Assembly: GCA_047495785.1 (NCBI GenBank)
Contig: JBLDXI010000064.1
Coordinates: forward strand, 558,001-622,000
DNA from: Lepidodermella squamata
Taxonomy: Eukaryota; Gastrotricha
Reading direction: 5' to 3'
Length of the DNA stretch: 64,000 nucleotides
Both the position numbers and the translations under genes were made by a program. Within the stretch, counting starts at the first letter, position 1, and each line of letters starts with the position of its first letter. Below, one piece after another: positions 15,642-28,701 of this stretch. Under the pieces are notes generated by a model. That model was not told the DNA's origin. It was given only the letters and a program-made list of their open reading frames with translations, and did not search any database.

Positions 15642-16619
15642 CTAGGCAGGAATTTGAGAGTCTAGAGTCTTTATCCCATAAATGTCTTTATCCCATGCCC
15701 AAGTGACCCATAAATCTAAATTTCGTAATTTTGAAGCGGATTACTCGTGACGTTGTTTTTATGCATATGACGCTTCATTCTCATCGGCAATCGTCAAAAA
15801 GTACGAAAATTCACTTTCTCATGTCTTCTAGCTCAGAATACAGAGACCAAATAAAAAATGGACACTTTTCATGGCTTGAAACATGAAAACTTGCGCCTGC
15901 ACAATTTCGGGCTCTGTGAGACGTGGGTGATGAAAGGCGACCCAGGACCCATGGCAATTTTGGGGAAAGGGTGACCCAAATGACCCATCGACCCATTTGA
16001 CGCGACCCATTCTCATCTCTGATAGACTGTTAGGGATAACAGTAGGCGGGATCCAGGCTTCAAAGCCCTAGTAGCTTTCAGTGTCGAAGCCTAGTATTAG
16101 CTTTAGAAACATTCGCCTGAGAAAAATTGCTTAAATTCAAAACAGAAAAAGGCGGAATGAAGAGGGGAGGAATATCACGAAATATGCTAGCATCTTTGAA
16201 CTCGGCGCACTCGTACCGCCATGTCGCGTGATGGCGGCGGCTTACATTTTTTTCTGTTAACCGGCGAATCAGACAATTTTAATCATGCATTAGCCGCTTT
16301 ACAGGCAGACGCGCGCTTGTGTACACGTAAGCCCAGCTGCCAACATAGCCGCGCTAGTAGAGCCATGGCCGATATTATGCAGACCTATAGCATCGTCCGG
16401 TTTATTTACAATTTATACATCAATTTTCCGCTACCATAGAATCCCGAGTCCTCATGGTATATCAAATTGATTATTGGTTAGTTCACATCTGTTAAATCTT
16501 CAATTATTCTTTAATCTATCGTTTTTGTTGTCGTTAGTAGTGATATCATAGTAGTAAAAACTTACTAAGTACGTAACTGACCAACTACGTACTAACCACG
16601 TAAGAACGACACGTAAAGA

Positions 16620-16620
<1 letters not shown>

Positions 16621-16652
<32 letters not shown>
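16621..16652. repeat. (CTA)n microsatellite
   Basis: About ten uninterrupted copies of the trinucleotide ACT/CTA. Confidence 0.95.
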
Positions 16653-17204
16653 GACTACCAGCGCCGCTTGGGCATAGATATTATTCATTCTTTCATCATC
16701 ATCATTTTTGTTATATCCACGCGTGCTATACCCGCCGACCATGAGAACATGGCTACCAAACGACGCCAGACAGTGTAGGCGTAGTAATCAAGAAGATATC
16801 ATCGTCTCGACGTGTGCTAGGTCGAGGTTAACCTGGTCTCGCTCACCAGAGAGCTCACCTTGATTTTCAACTCGTATTCTCGTGCACATTTTTCTCTATA
16901 GCACCTATAGCACCTAGCACCTATCTAAAAATCACGCGGATCGGATTATTTGAAATTACAACTTGATGATTTATACGAAATTTCAAAGTGCGCGCGTCGT
17001 GCCTGGTCTTAGAGGTAAAATACCGCGCGCTGCAATCACCTCTAAATTAACCCTGTGTTCCCTATGGATAATATTCTAAATTTCACCAAATTTGCCATTC
17101 TTCTGCCACGGTTAGCTCTTTCGGAATTGTTTTTTTTAATCTGAAAAATGAGTTTATCCATAGATAATAATAACTATCTTACAATTTATGGATAAACCCA
17201 TAGA

Positions 17205-17535
17205 TAAACTTTTTTTATATAACGTAACGTAATTTACTCCAACGTTTCGGTTATACATAATAACCATCTTCAGCGAGCACCTTTAGGACAAAAAAAATGA
17301 CTCTATCAAAGCTAAGTTATTTATGGAGCCGATGTTCCACGAGAGGTGTAAAAAGAAGATGGAAAACTAGCCAGATTACAACTTCAAGATGCTTTAAAAC
17401 ATCCACCTTAATTATTATTATTAATTATTAACTTAACAACACATTTCGATTTAATTTCTTAAACTATCTCTGAAGATGGTTATTGTGTATAACCGAAACG
17501 TTGAAATAAATGCGTCACTTCTATAAAAAAAATGT
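17205..17535. mobile_element. inverted-repeat element with GAAACGTT arms
   Basis: Arms at 17,239-17,273 and 17,469-17,503 are inverted copies of CTGAAGATGG...AACCGAAACGTTG, with one mismatch in about 34 bp. Weaker inverted similarity (AT-rich, ttttttata) continues outward on both sides. Each arm contains its own small palindrome (GGTTAT/ATAACC). This looks like a small non-autonomous element. Family not assigned. Confidence 0.55.
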
Positions 17536-18109
17536 ATTCGAAGAAACTTGTAACAAGTTTATCCATATTGAGAATAGTTTCTATCCGATCGACGATATAA
17601 AATTTATCGGGTAAATAATTTATTTCGATTTTCCGATTTTTTATGCCTGGCATATAGGACTTTGAATTCTCTCACAGCGTTACTTGTTCGGAGATATTTT
17701 AGCAAATAATTAATTTCGTGCTAACTATTAATCGGAAATCAAAATAAATTAACCCGATAAATTTTATATCGTCGGACGCAGTACAAATTCTCGAAAATTC
17801 TCGGGAAAACTGCTATGGCGTGAATACTGATTATTACCCTTAGATTAATGAAAACATTGGAATTCCAAGATGGCGGATTCCAGTTTGGGTATAGCGCGTG
17901 GAGAAATAGCCTGGTTTTACATGTAATCATACATGTATGCGCGAGTTAGAAAAAGACCCGCCATAATACAAATTTACGAAAATTGGCAAAAGAATTAAAC
18001 CTTCAAGTTTCCAATAGGAGTTTCATCTCTGGTAACTATATACTCTATGATATTATGATATTCTCTAAGATATTATAAGAAGAATTTGAAGCAAATAATA
18101 AATCGAGAA

Positions 18110-19356
18110 TGTTTTACCAGCACTGCAAGTCCGCCGGGTGAACCCAGTCGGGCAAAAGTATTGGCACCCGTGCACCAACCGCCGTTGTTACAAGGGTTCG
18201 ATAAGCAGGCAGCTGTAATATAGGAACAAGACGGAGCTTCAATCATTGCCTGGCTGGGCTGAAACCAGCTTACATTGGCTGCAATTCGCCCGGCCCATCC
18301 CGCCAAGCAGTCGCATTTGCTAGGGCCGACACACACGCCTCCGTGCCAGCACCACGGCAATAAACTAATCACAGACAAAATCAGCAATTGATGTTCTATT
18401 TTGAGGCTAACTCACATTCGTCGTAGTTCGGTCCCCGCCAGCCGAAGGTGCCCCTGTTACCGCAGCACATTTTCAGGCCCGCCTACGTTACGGCTCTGCG
18501 CGCGCTCCTATTGGTCAGCTCATTTTGAACTGAAATCAAAGGGCAATCTATGAATTTCACGTCGGCTTTTACATCAAAATGAAGTAAATTGAATTCTCTA
18601 TCAATTGAATATAGATTTGTTACGATTGAAATTTGGGTATTAAACATTTGACGTGCACAATTTTTACTTGGTGGTGCGCTCGCGTGAGGTCACCCGCCCT
18701 AATTTTTCAGTGCACGTAAAACTTTTTCCCTTTCAATTTTTTCGAGCGAGAACCCTATATTCAATCGATAGAGGATTAAATTCTCTTCATTTTGGCATAA
18801 AAACCGCCACAAAAAGTTCAAGTTACTCTTTGACAACTGTGCGCGCGGTAAAATTAGCGATAAATAACAGTGCGCACGACTTGGGCGAGTGAGCGTGCCT
18901 TGTAATTATGTCCTAAAGTTAGCCACGTTTGCTTATTTTTCGTACCTACCATGCACACTTTATATCGATAGATAAAGATTTTTTCGGTTGAAATTATGTT
19001 TTATAAATCTGATAGAATATATGCGAAATGCGCGACTTTTTTGGGTTAAAATTGATTCAGTTGTGCACGCACGCACTTACGGCGCGCGTGTGTTGCGTAA
19101 CAGTGTGCGCGAAATGGCTGACCAATAGGGGCGCGCGCAGAGCCGTAACGTAGGCGGGCCTGATAATGTGCGTTACCGCAAGACTGAAGCCCTGAAGACG
19201 GGTATCAGTTACAGCGAGAATGCAATGAGTAGAATTTGTTGCGACGGGGGCGCATCCGAGGCAACAGCTGGTGCTGTATAAGCCTGCGATGGTTAGCATA
19301 TATTAAAAATCAGATCAAATGGCAAAAGAACCTGTTAGTAGAATCCGCAGGATCAT
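18110..19356 (-). pseudogene. EGF/C-type-lectin gene, broken 5' fragment (copy C)
   Basis: In minus-strand order: a signal-peptide exon 19356-19332 (MILRILLT), exon 2 starting 19,283 (CCLGCAP), the start of EGF1 at about 19,186, then a 707-bp insertion, then a hybrid in which EGF1 is joined to the end of EGF2 (about 18,455-18,410), EGF3 (about 18,355-18,270) and EGF4 (about 18,219-18,113). EGF3 lacks an 11-bp stretch and one C found in copy A, which shifts the frame, and EGF4 has an internal deletion that also shifts the frame. With the insertion inside EGF1 this cannot make the full protein. The sequence upstream of its exon 1 is homologous to the 5' flank of copy B. Confidence 0.8.
18465..19171. 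mobile_element. MITE with long TIRs and 9-bp TSD (Mutator-like)
   Basis: A 707-bp non-coding element. Its ends are inverted repeats of about 55 bp (18,465-18,519 and 19,117-19,171) with about two mismatches, beginning GCACATT and containing GGCCCGCCTACG and a GC-rich run. It is flanked by a perfect 9-bp direct repeat GTTACCGCA at 18,456-18,464 and 19,172-19,180. Long TIRs with 9-bp target duplications are typical of Mutator-like elements; Merlin is a less likely alternative. No transposase frame inside. It disrupts EGF1 of lectin copy C just after the Cys-Gly-Asn codons. Confidence 0.85.
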
Positions 19357-20107
19357 TGTGTTTTTAAAGTTCTAAATAGCGCAAACTTTTAGAATCAAAG
19401 CTTGAAATAAGAAGGGCCATCTTGAGTGGCTTCCAGCTATATTTTTATCAGGAGGACTTTCGCGTCAGGTCAAAGCCGAAGTAGTTGCTTGAGATTGATT
19501 GAGAGTGCGCATAATCGACTTAGCGAGAAAACCGTGTATCGACCGTTTTTCCGGCCGTGCGTCCACCTGGCGAGTATCAACGGAAGAGAGCAGAGCACAG
19601 TCAAGCCCGAGCATGGGTGGCATGATGAACCCTTTCTAACTAGCAGATATAGAAGTGGATAGGCTGAAAAAATCCTCAGCCTACAACCTACAAATATTCA
19701 AGTTATCGAGGTCGGATGGAGTTGAATGAAATTATCGCCGGTTGAAAGCTTTAAATGCGTTTCGGCATTTGAAAAGTAAAAATCGAAATGAAGAGGGAGG
19801 TAGCCAAAATGATAGCTTTACCTAAATATCAGAGGAGGAGCGATTGCCCAACGAGCGCGGCAAGTTTTTGCCGAACTGAAGACATCAGTTCACACTCACA
19901 GGTGGCGGCAAAGCCATTGAGATGACACCTGGGCCGCCTTTGCTTACGTGATATCAATCACGTCAATAAACTCGGGTGCTAAACTTTATTATCATGGCCA
20001 TCATAGACAATAATGTTACAGATCGGACACTCACACACTTCGCATTGAAATTTAATTATGAACTTTGACAGGTAGAAATTTTGATTTTAGATCTAAAAGG
20101 AGAAAAA
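19357..20107. promoter_or_regulatory. conserved 5' flank of lectin gene copy C
   Basis: The stretch around 19,800-20,010 is strongly similar to 29,345-29,560, the corresponding flank of lectin copy B, including an aggaggagcgattg word, a ggtggcggcaaagccattgag word and a caataaact word. There is no long open frame, so the conservation may reflect the promoter or a non-coding 5' exon. On the minus strand, splice-like signals (tcttcag ... gtaaag) bracket about 57 bp in copy C. Confidence 0.4.
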
Positions 20108-20274
20108 TACGGAGTAGGGAAACCAAAACATTGATCGTATTGATGTGACATTGAAATCCAATTTTCAATATCGAAAAATTGATCTAAAATCCAACAATCG
20201 ATGTTTTCAAGCCAACACTAGAGAATTTTTGAAAAATTCAAGAAATTCCTCAAATTCCACTTTTTACTTGTTAA

Positions 20275-20792
20275 CCCATTATCACCAAATGGTAGCTTTT
20301 TCGACCACCCTATATTCAAAAAATCCTTACGGGTGACCCCAGGGTGTCCAAATGACAAATTATCTCCGCGCTGGGAAATCGTATTAATTTGTTGTTAACG
20401 GATAACTAGTGTCTCGTCGGCTTGGTGATGAGCCAGAGCCCGTTTTTGGGACTGTCACCAAACTGCAATAAAGTGTCATAAAAATCGATTTTCCACAAAG
20501 TATTACCAATGACCCAACTGAATGCATTTCTAGGTAGATCTCATCACGCTAATGAACTTTTTCTTTGAGAGCGGCTTCGTAGCTTTCACCGTTCTCGAGC
20601 TATCTGCCCAGGTGTGACACCAGGTAAGGTCACGTGACCAACTTTACATCGGAATTGTTTTCGTAATCGTGAGGGATAAAAATGGGGATTTTCGACTTCT
20701 TTCTCTCCAATTTTTTCTCCATCGAAATAGTTCGTGTCAATGGGGGAGGAAAAATAAAAGAAATTTCCAAATCAGTTCTGGGCTCTAATGGG
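20275..20792. mobile_element. piggyBac-like MITE (TTAA target site)
   Basis: A 518-bp non-coding insertion flanked by TTAA at 20,271-20,274 and 20,793-20,796, with ends CCCATTA...TAATGGG. Copy A at about 10,317-10,323 has a single uninterrupted TTAA followed by the same flank (c-a-g/c-t-caaattggct), giving an empty site. A TTAA target and termini starting CCC are the hallmarks of piggyBac-class elements. Confidence 0.8.
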
Positions 20793-20970
20793 TTAACACT
20801 CAAATTGGCTCAATCTATGCTTTGTTTCGTTTTTTCAGGAATAAAGCCCGGCTGGAACATAGCAGTGATCGATAAGATCCACGAAATTCTCGGCGACACG
20901 CCGCCCATGCTAACGCTGATGCTGAACCTCGCTTGCCTTACATACTACCACGATTCAGTGAATTTGAAAA

Positions 20971-23900
20971 TTTTTCAATTATCATGTTTTATTCGAATAA
21001 ACCGTTCGGAGTGCAGGTGTATGCCAGCCCGAGGGCACCGAGCATTTATAAGTGCATATAAGGTGTGGATTATAATGTAAAGAACGGAGAGAGACTAGGT
21101 GATTCTATATTTTAATCATATTTTTACAGAAATTACACAGTAGATAGGTAGGATAGATGTTAGGGTTGTAGCATTTTTAGATCTTGAGTAGTTAGTATTA
21201 TCGTAGTTTAGGCGTAGTGATAACATAGAACTAAATTGATTGGTTAAGCAATTATGTTGGATATGCATATTTTTTGTAGTCGTTTCGCCATTTATTTGTT
21301 AGTTTAAGTAGAGCCCTGATCTGCAATCGACTGAATTACTTTCTTTTGATAAAATTGAATGGCGCAACATTGTTGACTCAATGAATGATTATGAATTTTT
21401 TGGAAAAAGTAGAATCTTCAACTGTGAAGGTGGGTGATTTCCATCTTTCGCCTGCCTTCGCCCTCCTCAAAACCGTTTTTACGGTATAGATGCTTAATCG
21501 AGAGGAGGACTAAATAAAACCATTATTATTATATTATTATTAAGTAGAGCAGATAGGTTGATTTCAATCGGACTTGAACACTCGATCAGCGCAATTAGAA
21601 GTAGGTTCGCGTGGTTAACAATAGGATTTCTAAAGTTCTGTGTTGACGGCAAGGTCTCATTGCAGTTGAAGATAAGATGAAGAAGTAGATCGTAGGGTTT
21701 ATATAATTGCATGTCACAGTATATACATTTAAGTACGCCAATTACGTACTGGAAAGGTTTAAATAGTTAATTCGTTCTAATTTTAGCCAGAGCTTGTGAA
21801 TCGTGAATGTCGAAAACTTCAAAATAGTCTATCCATTTGGAAAAATAGTTGTGGCTAAATAAATTGTTGTCATTGTAAGCGGTTTTCAGGTTATCTAGAA
21901 TTTTATTTTTATCTCGTAAAATCAGAAATTTTTTATATTCTTCAATCAGTTCAGATATTTCACGCTCAGATGCGTCGAAAATATGTTCAAAATTGTCTCT
22001 TGTGACCTCGGTTTTTAGGTTTTTGTAAATGTGACGGCAAAGGCTGTCATTCACTTCAAGGACTTTGAAACTTTCTTGCAATAACAAGTTTTTCGAGCGG
22101 AACTTCAGTGAGAAGTAGTGTTTTAGGGCTGTTATCATCAATGTTATAGATGGCGGCTCTATATAGAATTCTCGCGCTACGAGTTCATTCCTGGTGCTAG
22201 TAGGTAGATTTAGAACCGTTTTCGCGAATAATATATTTAACAGCGGCATTGATTTTCTAAGTTTGAAGCCCCAGATGCCCGCTCGGAATGTCATTTGGCT
22301 AATTGAATATGAATTATACAGCGTTCGATACGTGTTTGAGGGAAAATAATTTTTGTACGGCCTTAGCATGTCTGGTAGCTGGGCTATTATTCGTTTAACT
22401 TTTGCTGTAGCTGTTTCAGAGCAACGTCTGAAATTGAGATTATGAGTCAGTAAAATGCCTAAATATTTGAACTCAGGAACTTGCTCGATTTTCAGACCGT
22501 TAATTTTGAACTCAAAATCGGTTGGGTTATGCGTGCTACCACGATGGAATTGCATGACCTTGGTTTTCTCGACGTTGATTTTTAACTCGTTTTCCCGTGC
22601 AAACTTTTCTATGACGTCTAATAATCTTTGTAGCTCTTCTGGTGATTTCGCGAGGAGAACAAGGTCATCTGCGTATAGTAGGCAGATTACTGTTAGTGTG
22701 TATAGCGAGAGGCCTGGCGCGGTGGCCAAGAGCTCTGGTAGTAGATCGTCAATGAAAAGGCAAAAAAGTAGAGGGGAAAGTGGGTCGCCCTGTCTCACAC
22801 CAATAGTATTGTGTATTATGTTGTTATTAATGAGCTTATTTTTGTAGCGTAGTATAAGCGAATTATCACTGTGCATCTCGTTTATGATTCGTTTAAAGAG
22901 CGGGGATGTGCCTCTCTTATCAAGCTTTTTCGCTAATAATAAAACCCGATTTAATGTGTCGAATGCACTAGAAAAATCAATGAATGCAGCATACGGCCTT
23001 TTGTCAATATGTTTAGCTAACACCGTATATAAAACGTCGACGCAGTCGAAGCGGTAGTTGTAGGTGAAGCTGTGGCCGTTGTTGGTAATGGCGATCTCGC
23101 CTCCTCTGGCGTAGTTCGTCAACATGCCTTCCTCGTAGACTGCGTCGATCCACTCACGCATGAGGGCGGCGACGTGTCGCTGGTGTGGCGCCCTGAAACG
23201 GATGAACTTGACAGACCTGGGCGGCTGGTTTCCGCCTGGTCGGGTGGATTCCGCGACAAGCTTCCGAACCAGCTTGATGTTGGTGAAGCCCGGTGGCAGC
23301 TTGACCATGACGTCACGCTGCCTGGGTTCCTTGTTCGGGCCGGATTTCGCCGGGAATCTCCCCATCCGTTTCACGTACGGATTCGTCTCCTTCAATTCAG
23401 GAACTGCCTCGCACAGCTTCGAGTGAAGATCGTCGAGACTTTCCCTCTCCTCGTCGGGTAAGTCGCGGATGAGAACAGTCGCCGCGTACTCCTCCTCCTG
23501 CTGCCTCGCATTGCCGATTGTTATCGCTTCGAGCCGACTGAAACTAGCGTTCTGGGCGCCACCTAACTTGTTTGAAGTTGACCAAAGTGATTGGCACTCG
23601 GCAGTCAGTTGCTCGACCTTTTTCGTTATTTCGGTTAGCTTGTCGCCGGTCGCCGTAGACCGAGTTGACAGCGATAATAATGTCGCGATAGTTGTGGTCG
23701 TTGCGGATTCTGTCGATCTCAGCTTGGGTTGTTGTTATGGTGAATTCGACTATCTGTTCGCCATTTTCGCCGTCCATTTCGGTTTACAAGGCGGAAGCGA
23801 CCCCAAATTTGTTGATAGGAGTAGGGTGGCAATGGCGCGTGCCCCGTATTAATGCTATGTTTAGTTCGATGAAAAAATAGTAGCTACACTCAAGTGAAAC

Positions 23901-23978
23901 AGTTTCCTGTTCTAGCCTATGTATTAGATAGAGCTAGTTAGGTTTATATACGTTGAAAAATAGCACAAAAAATCGCTA
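20971..23978 (-). mobile_element. non-LTR retroelement insertion with fused ORF1-RT frame
   Basis: A 3,008-bp insertion in exon 3 of LamG copy B. The direct repeat TGAAAA at 20,965-20,970 and 23,979-23,984 is the target duplication, and copy A gives the empty site. The main content is on the minus strand: a coiled-coil/RRM-like ORF1 region and part of a reverse transcriptase. The 20,971-21,545 part ends on the plus strand with ctaaataaaacc and a run of ATT units, which looks like the 3' tail of a second, oppositely oriented element, so the insertion may be nested. Confidence 0.75.
21767..23395 (-). CDS. retroelement ORF: ORF1-like region fused to partial reverse transcriptase
   Basis: 542-aa open frame, part of a mobile element. 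Residues 1 to about 115 resemble a non-LTR ORF1 protein (RRM/C-terminal-domain-like, with VMVKLPPGFTNIKLVRKLV). The frame then runs without a break into a non-LTR RT palm: YAAFIDFSSAFDTLNRV, GVRQGDPLSPLLFCLFIDDL and LLYADDLVLLAKS, then KINVEKTKVMQF and EFKYLGILLTHNLNF. The endonuclease and the N-terminal RT motifs are missing, so an internal deletion appears to have joined the two proteins in frame. Upstream, the frame continues without ATG to about 23,650, where a frameshift separates it from a start at 23,777 (MDGENGEQIVEF). It ends before the C-terminal Cys/His motif seen in the related copy at 40.2 kb. Not expected to be autonomous. Confidence 0.8.
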   Translation of the reverse strand: MKETNPYVKRMGRFPAKSGPNKEPRQRDVMVKLPPGFTNIKLVRKLVAESTRPGGNQPPRSVKFIRFRAPHQRHVAALMREWIDAVYEEGMLTNYARGGEIAITNNGHSFTYNYRFDCVDVLYTVLAKHIDKRPYAAFIDFSSAFDTLNRVLLLAKKLDKRGTSPLFKRIINEMHSDNSLILRYKNKLINNNIIHNTIGVRQGDPLSPLLFCLFIDDLLPELLATAPGLSLYTLTVICLLYADDLVLLAKSPEELQRLLDVIEKFARENELKINVEKTKVMQFHRGSTHNPTDFEFKINGLKIEQVPEFKYLGILLTHNLNFRRCSETATAKVKRIIAQLPDMLRPYKNYFPSNTYRTLYNSYSISQMTFRAGIWGFKLRKSMPLLNILFAKTVLNLPTSTRNELVAREFYIEPPSITLMITALKHYFSLKFRSKNLLLQESFKVLEVNDSLCRHIYKNLKTEVTRDNFEHIFDASEREISELIEEYKKFLILRDKNKILDNLKTAYNDNNLFSHNYFSKWIDYFEVFDIHDSQALAKIRTN

Positions 23979-25204
23979 TGAAAACGCCGGAAATGCTCGC
24001 CCTCATTCAGTGCACGTGCCGTAGCATCGGCTTCTGCCGCTTAGTCAACGCGTATCAGGGCCCAGCGCCGGACCACCTCGTCGGCTACTGGCCACTTGAC
24101 GCCCAGTCTCACCTCGACGAATTCGCGTACGATGACAAGCCACTCGAGGCGAGCAAACTCGCATTCGTCGACAAGGACGAACCCGGTCCATACGGCGAGA
24201 AGGCGACTTCAATTGGGATCAAGGGCAAAAAGCCGGGCCAAGTCGCTGCGTACTGCCTAACAAACAAACTGAACATGGAAATAGGTTTCACATTCAGTCT
24301 CCACTTCAACTTGGGCAAGCAATCGAACCAAATGAACCCGGTTGTCTTCGTAGCCCCTGATACGTCCTCCCTTCTAATAGTTTCGTTCAAAAAGAAAACA
24401 GGCTTTATTCTGAAGTTTGTATCAGCGAGGGGGACTAAGGATGTCACGCTGTTGAAAACCGTGCCTGATAAGCAGTGGATTTGTATAGCGATCGTGTTGT
24501 CTCAAGAACGCGGCGTTACCTTCTACTACAGAATCGACGATGGCGAGTTGCTGTCCACCGAATTCCGCCGAGTCCCACCCTTCATCGTAGTGCCTGACCG
24601 CGAATTCTGGATGGTTCTCGGCAAAATCGATGTCGGCGATCGGTTGGCATGCGTTCAGGTGCATGACGCGATTTTGACGGTGGAGGAGGTTCAGTTTTTG
24701 CCCTGCGTCTGCCAGGAGAAGGGCCTGTGCTACGCCGCGTTGGCTATGAACCGGTTGCTGGATTTTACGGACGATTTTTTCAATGTGACTAAACGAAGTT
24801 TGGGCCATCACCGGCGGTTTTTCATCGAGTCGAAATGCGGCTCGAATAATAGCACGAATTCCACAAAGCGGAAGCAGAAGCCGGATAAAGATGACGCGGT
24901 TGACGAACCGGCAAAGTCGAGAAACAAGACAAAACCTGCGAAGCAAATGTCCGCAACTGGGTCGGTTACTGTTTTTATCGAACGTTTTCTAATTCTTGTT
25001 TTATTTGCGCTTGCTTACAAATAAATCATAGTCTTAACCTAAAAGCAAGCTTTTCCAATTTGTTTTTTTCTCAATTTCCAAAGTTGAACTCAACCGCCAT
25101 TGAAACTAGCTCTCATGCGACACTTTAGGTAGCGTTAACAATTTTAATAAGGCTGGTCAAATGTATTCAACTTTTTGCTGGTCACTGGCATCCGAGGCTG
25201 CAGT

Positions 25205-28701
<3,497 letters not shown>

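Larger units (their letters stand above)
15666..18109. other. 2.4 kb repeat-rich stretch between lectin fragments
   Basis: No gene found. It holds gacccat/tcccat word repeats at 15,670-16,015, a (CTA)n microsatellite at 16,621-16,652 and an inverted-repeat element at about 17,205-17,535. It separates the EGF2 exon of copy A from the broken upstream exons at 18.1 kb. Confidence 0.5.
20108..25024 (+). pseudogene. LamG-like gene copy B: 5'-truncated, split by insertions
   Basis: Homology to copy A begins inside its second intron, so the signal-peptide exon and exon 2 are absent. The start of exon 3 is at 20,839-20,970 (GIKPGWNIAVIDKIHEILG to HDSVNLK); the rest is at 23,979-25,024 and is fully open, from TPEMLALIQ through the LamG-like region to the hydrophobic tail. 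Between them sits a 3-kb retroelement, and the intron holds a 518-bp MITE. The downstream half is nearly identical to copy A at the protein level, so the break is recent or the sequence has been homogenised. Confidence 0.85.

Noticed and set aside
17239-17503. Hammerhead-ribozyme-like core (CTGAAGA, stem, GAAAC) in both arms of the inverted repeat
   Set aside because: The core words and stem II palindrome are there, but I found no matching stem III partner with a GUH cleavage site or a closing stem I, so a self-cleaving RNA is not supported.
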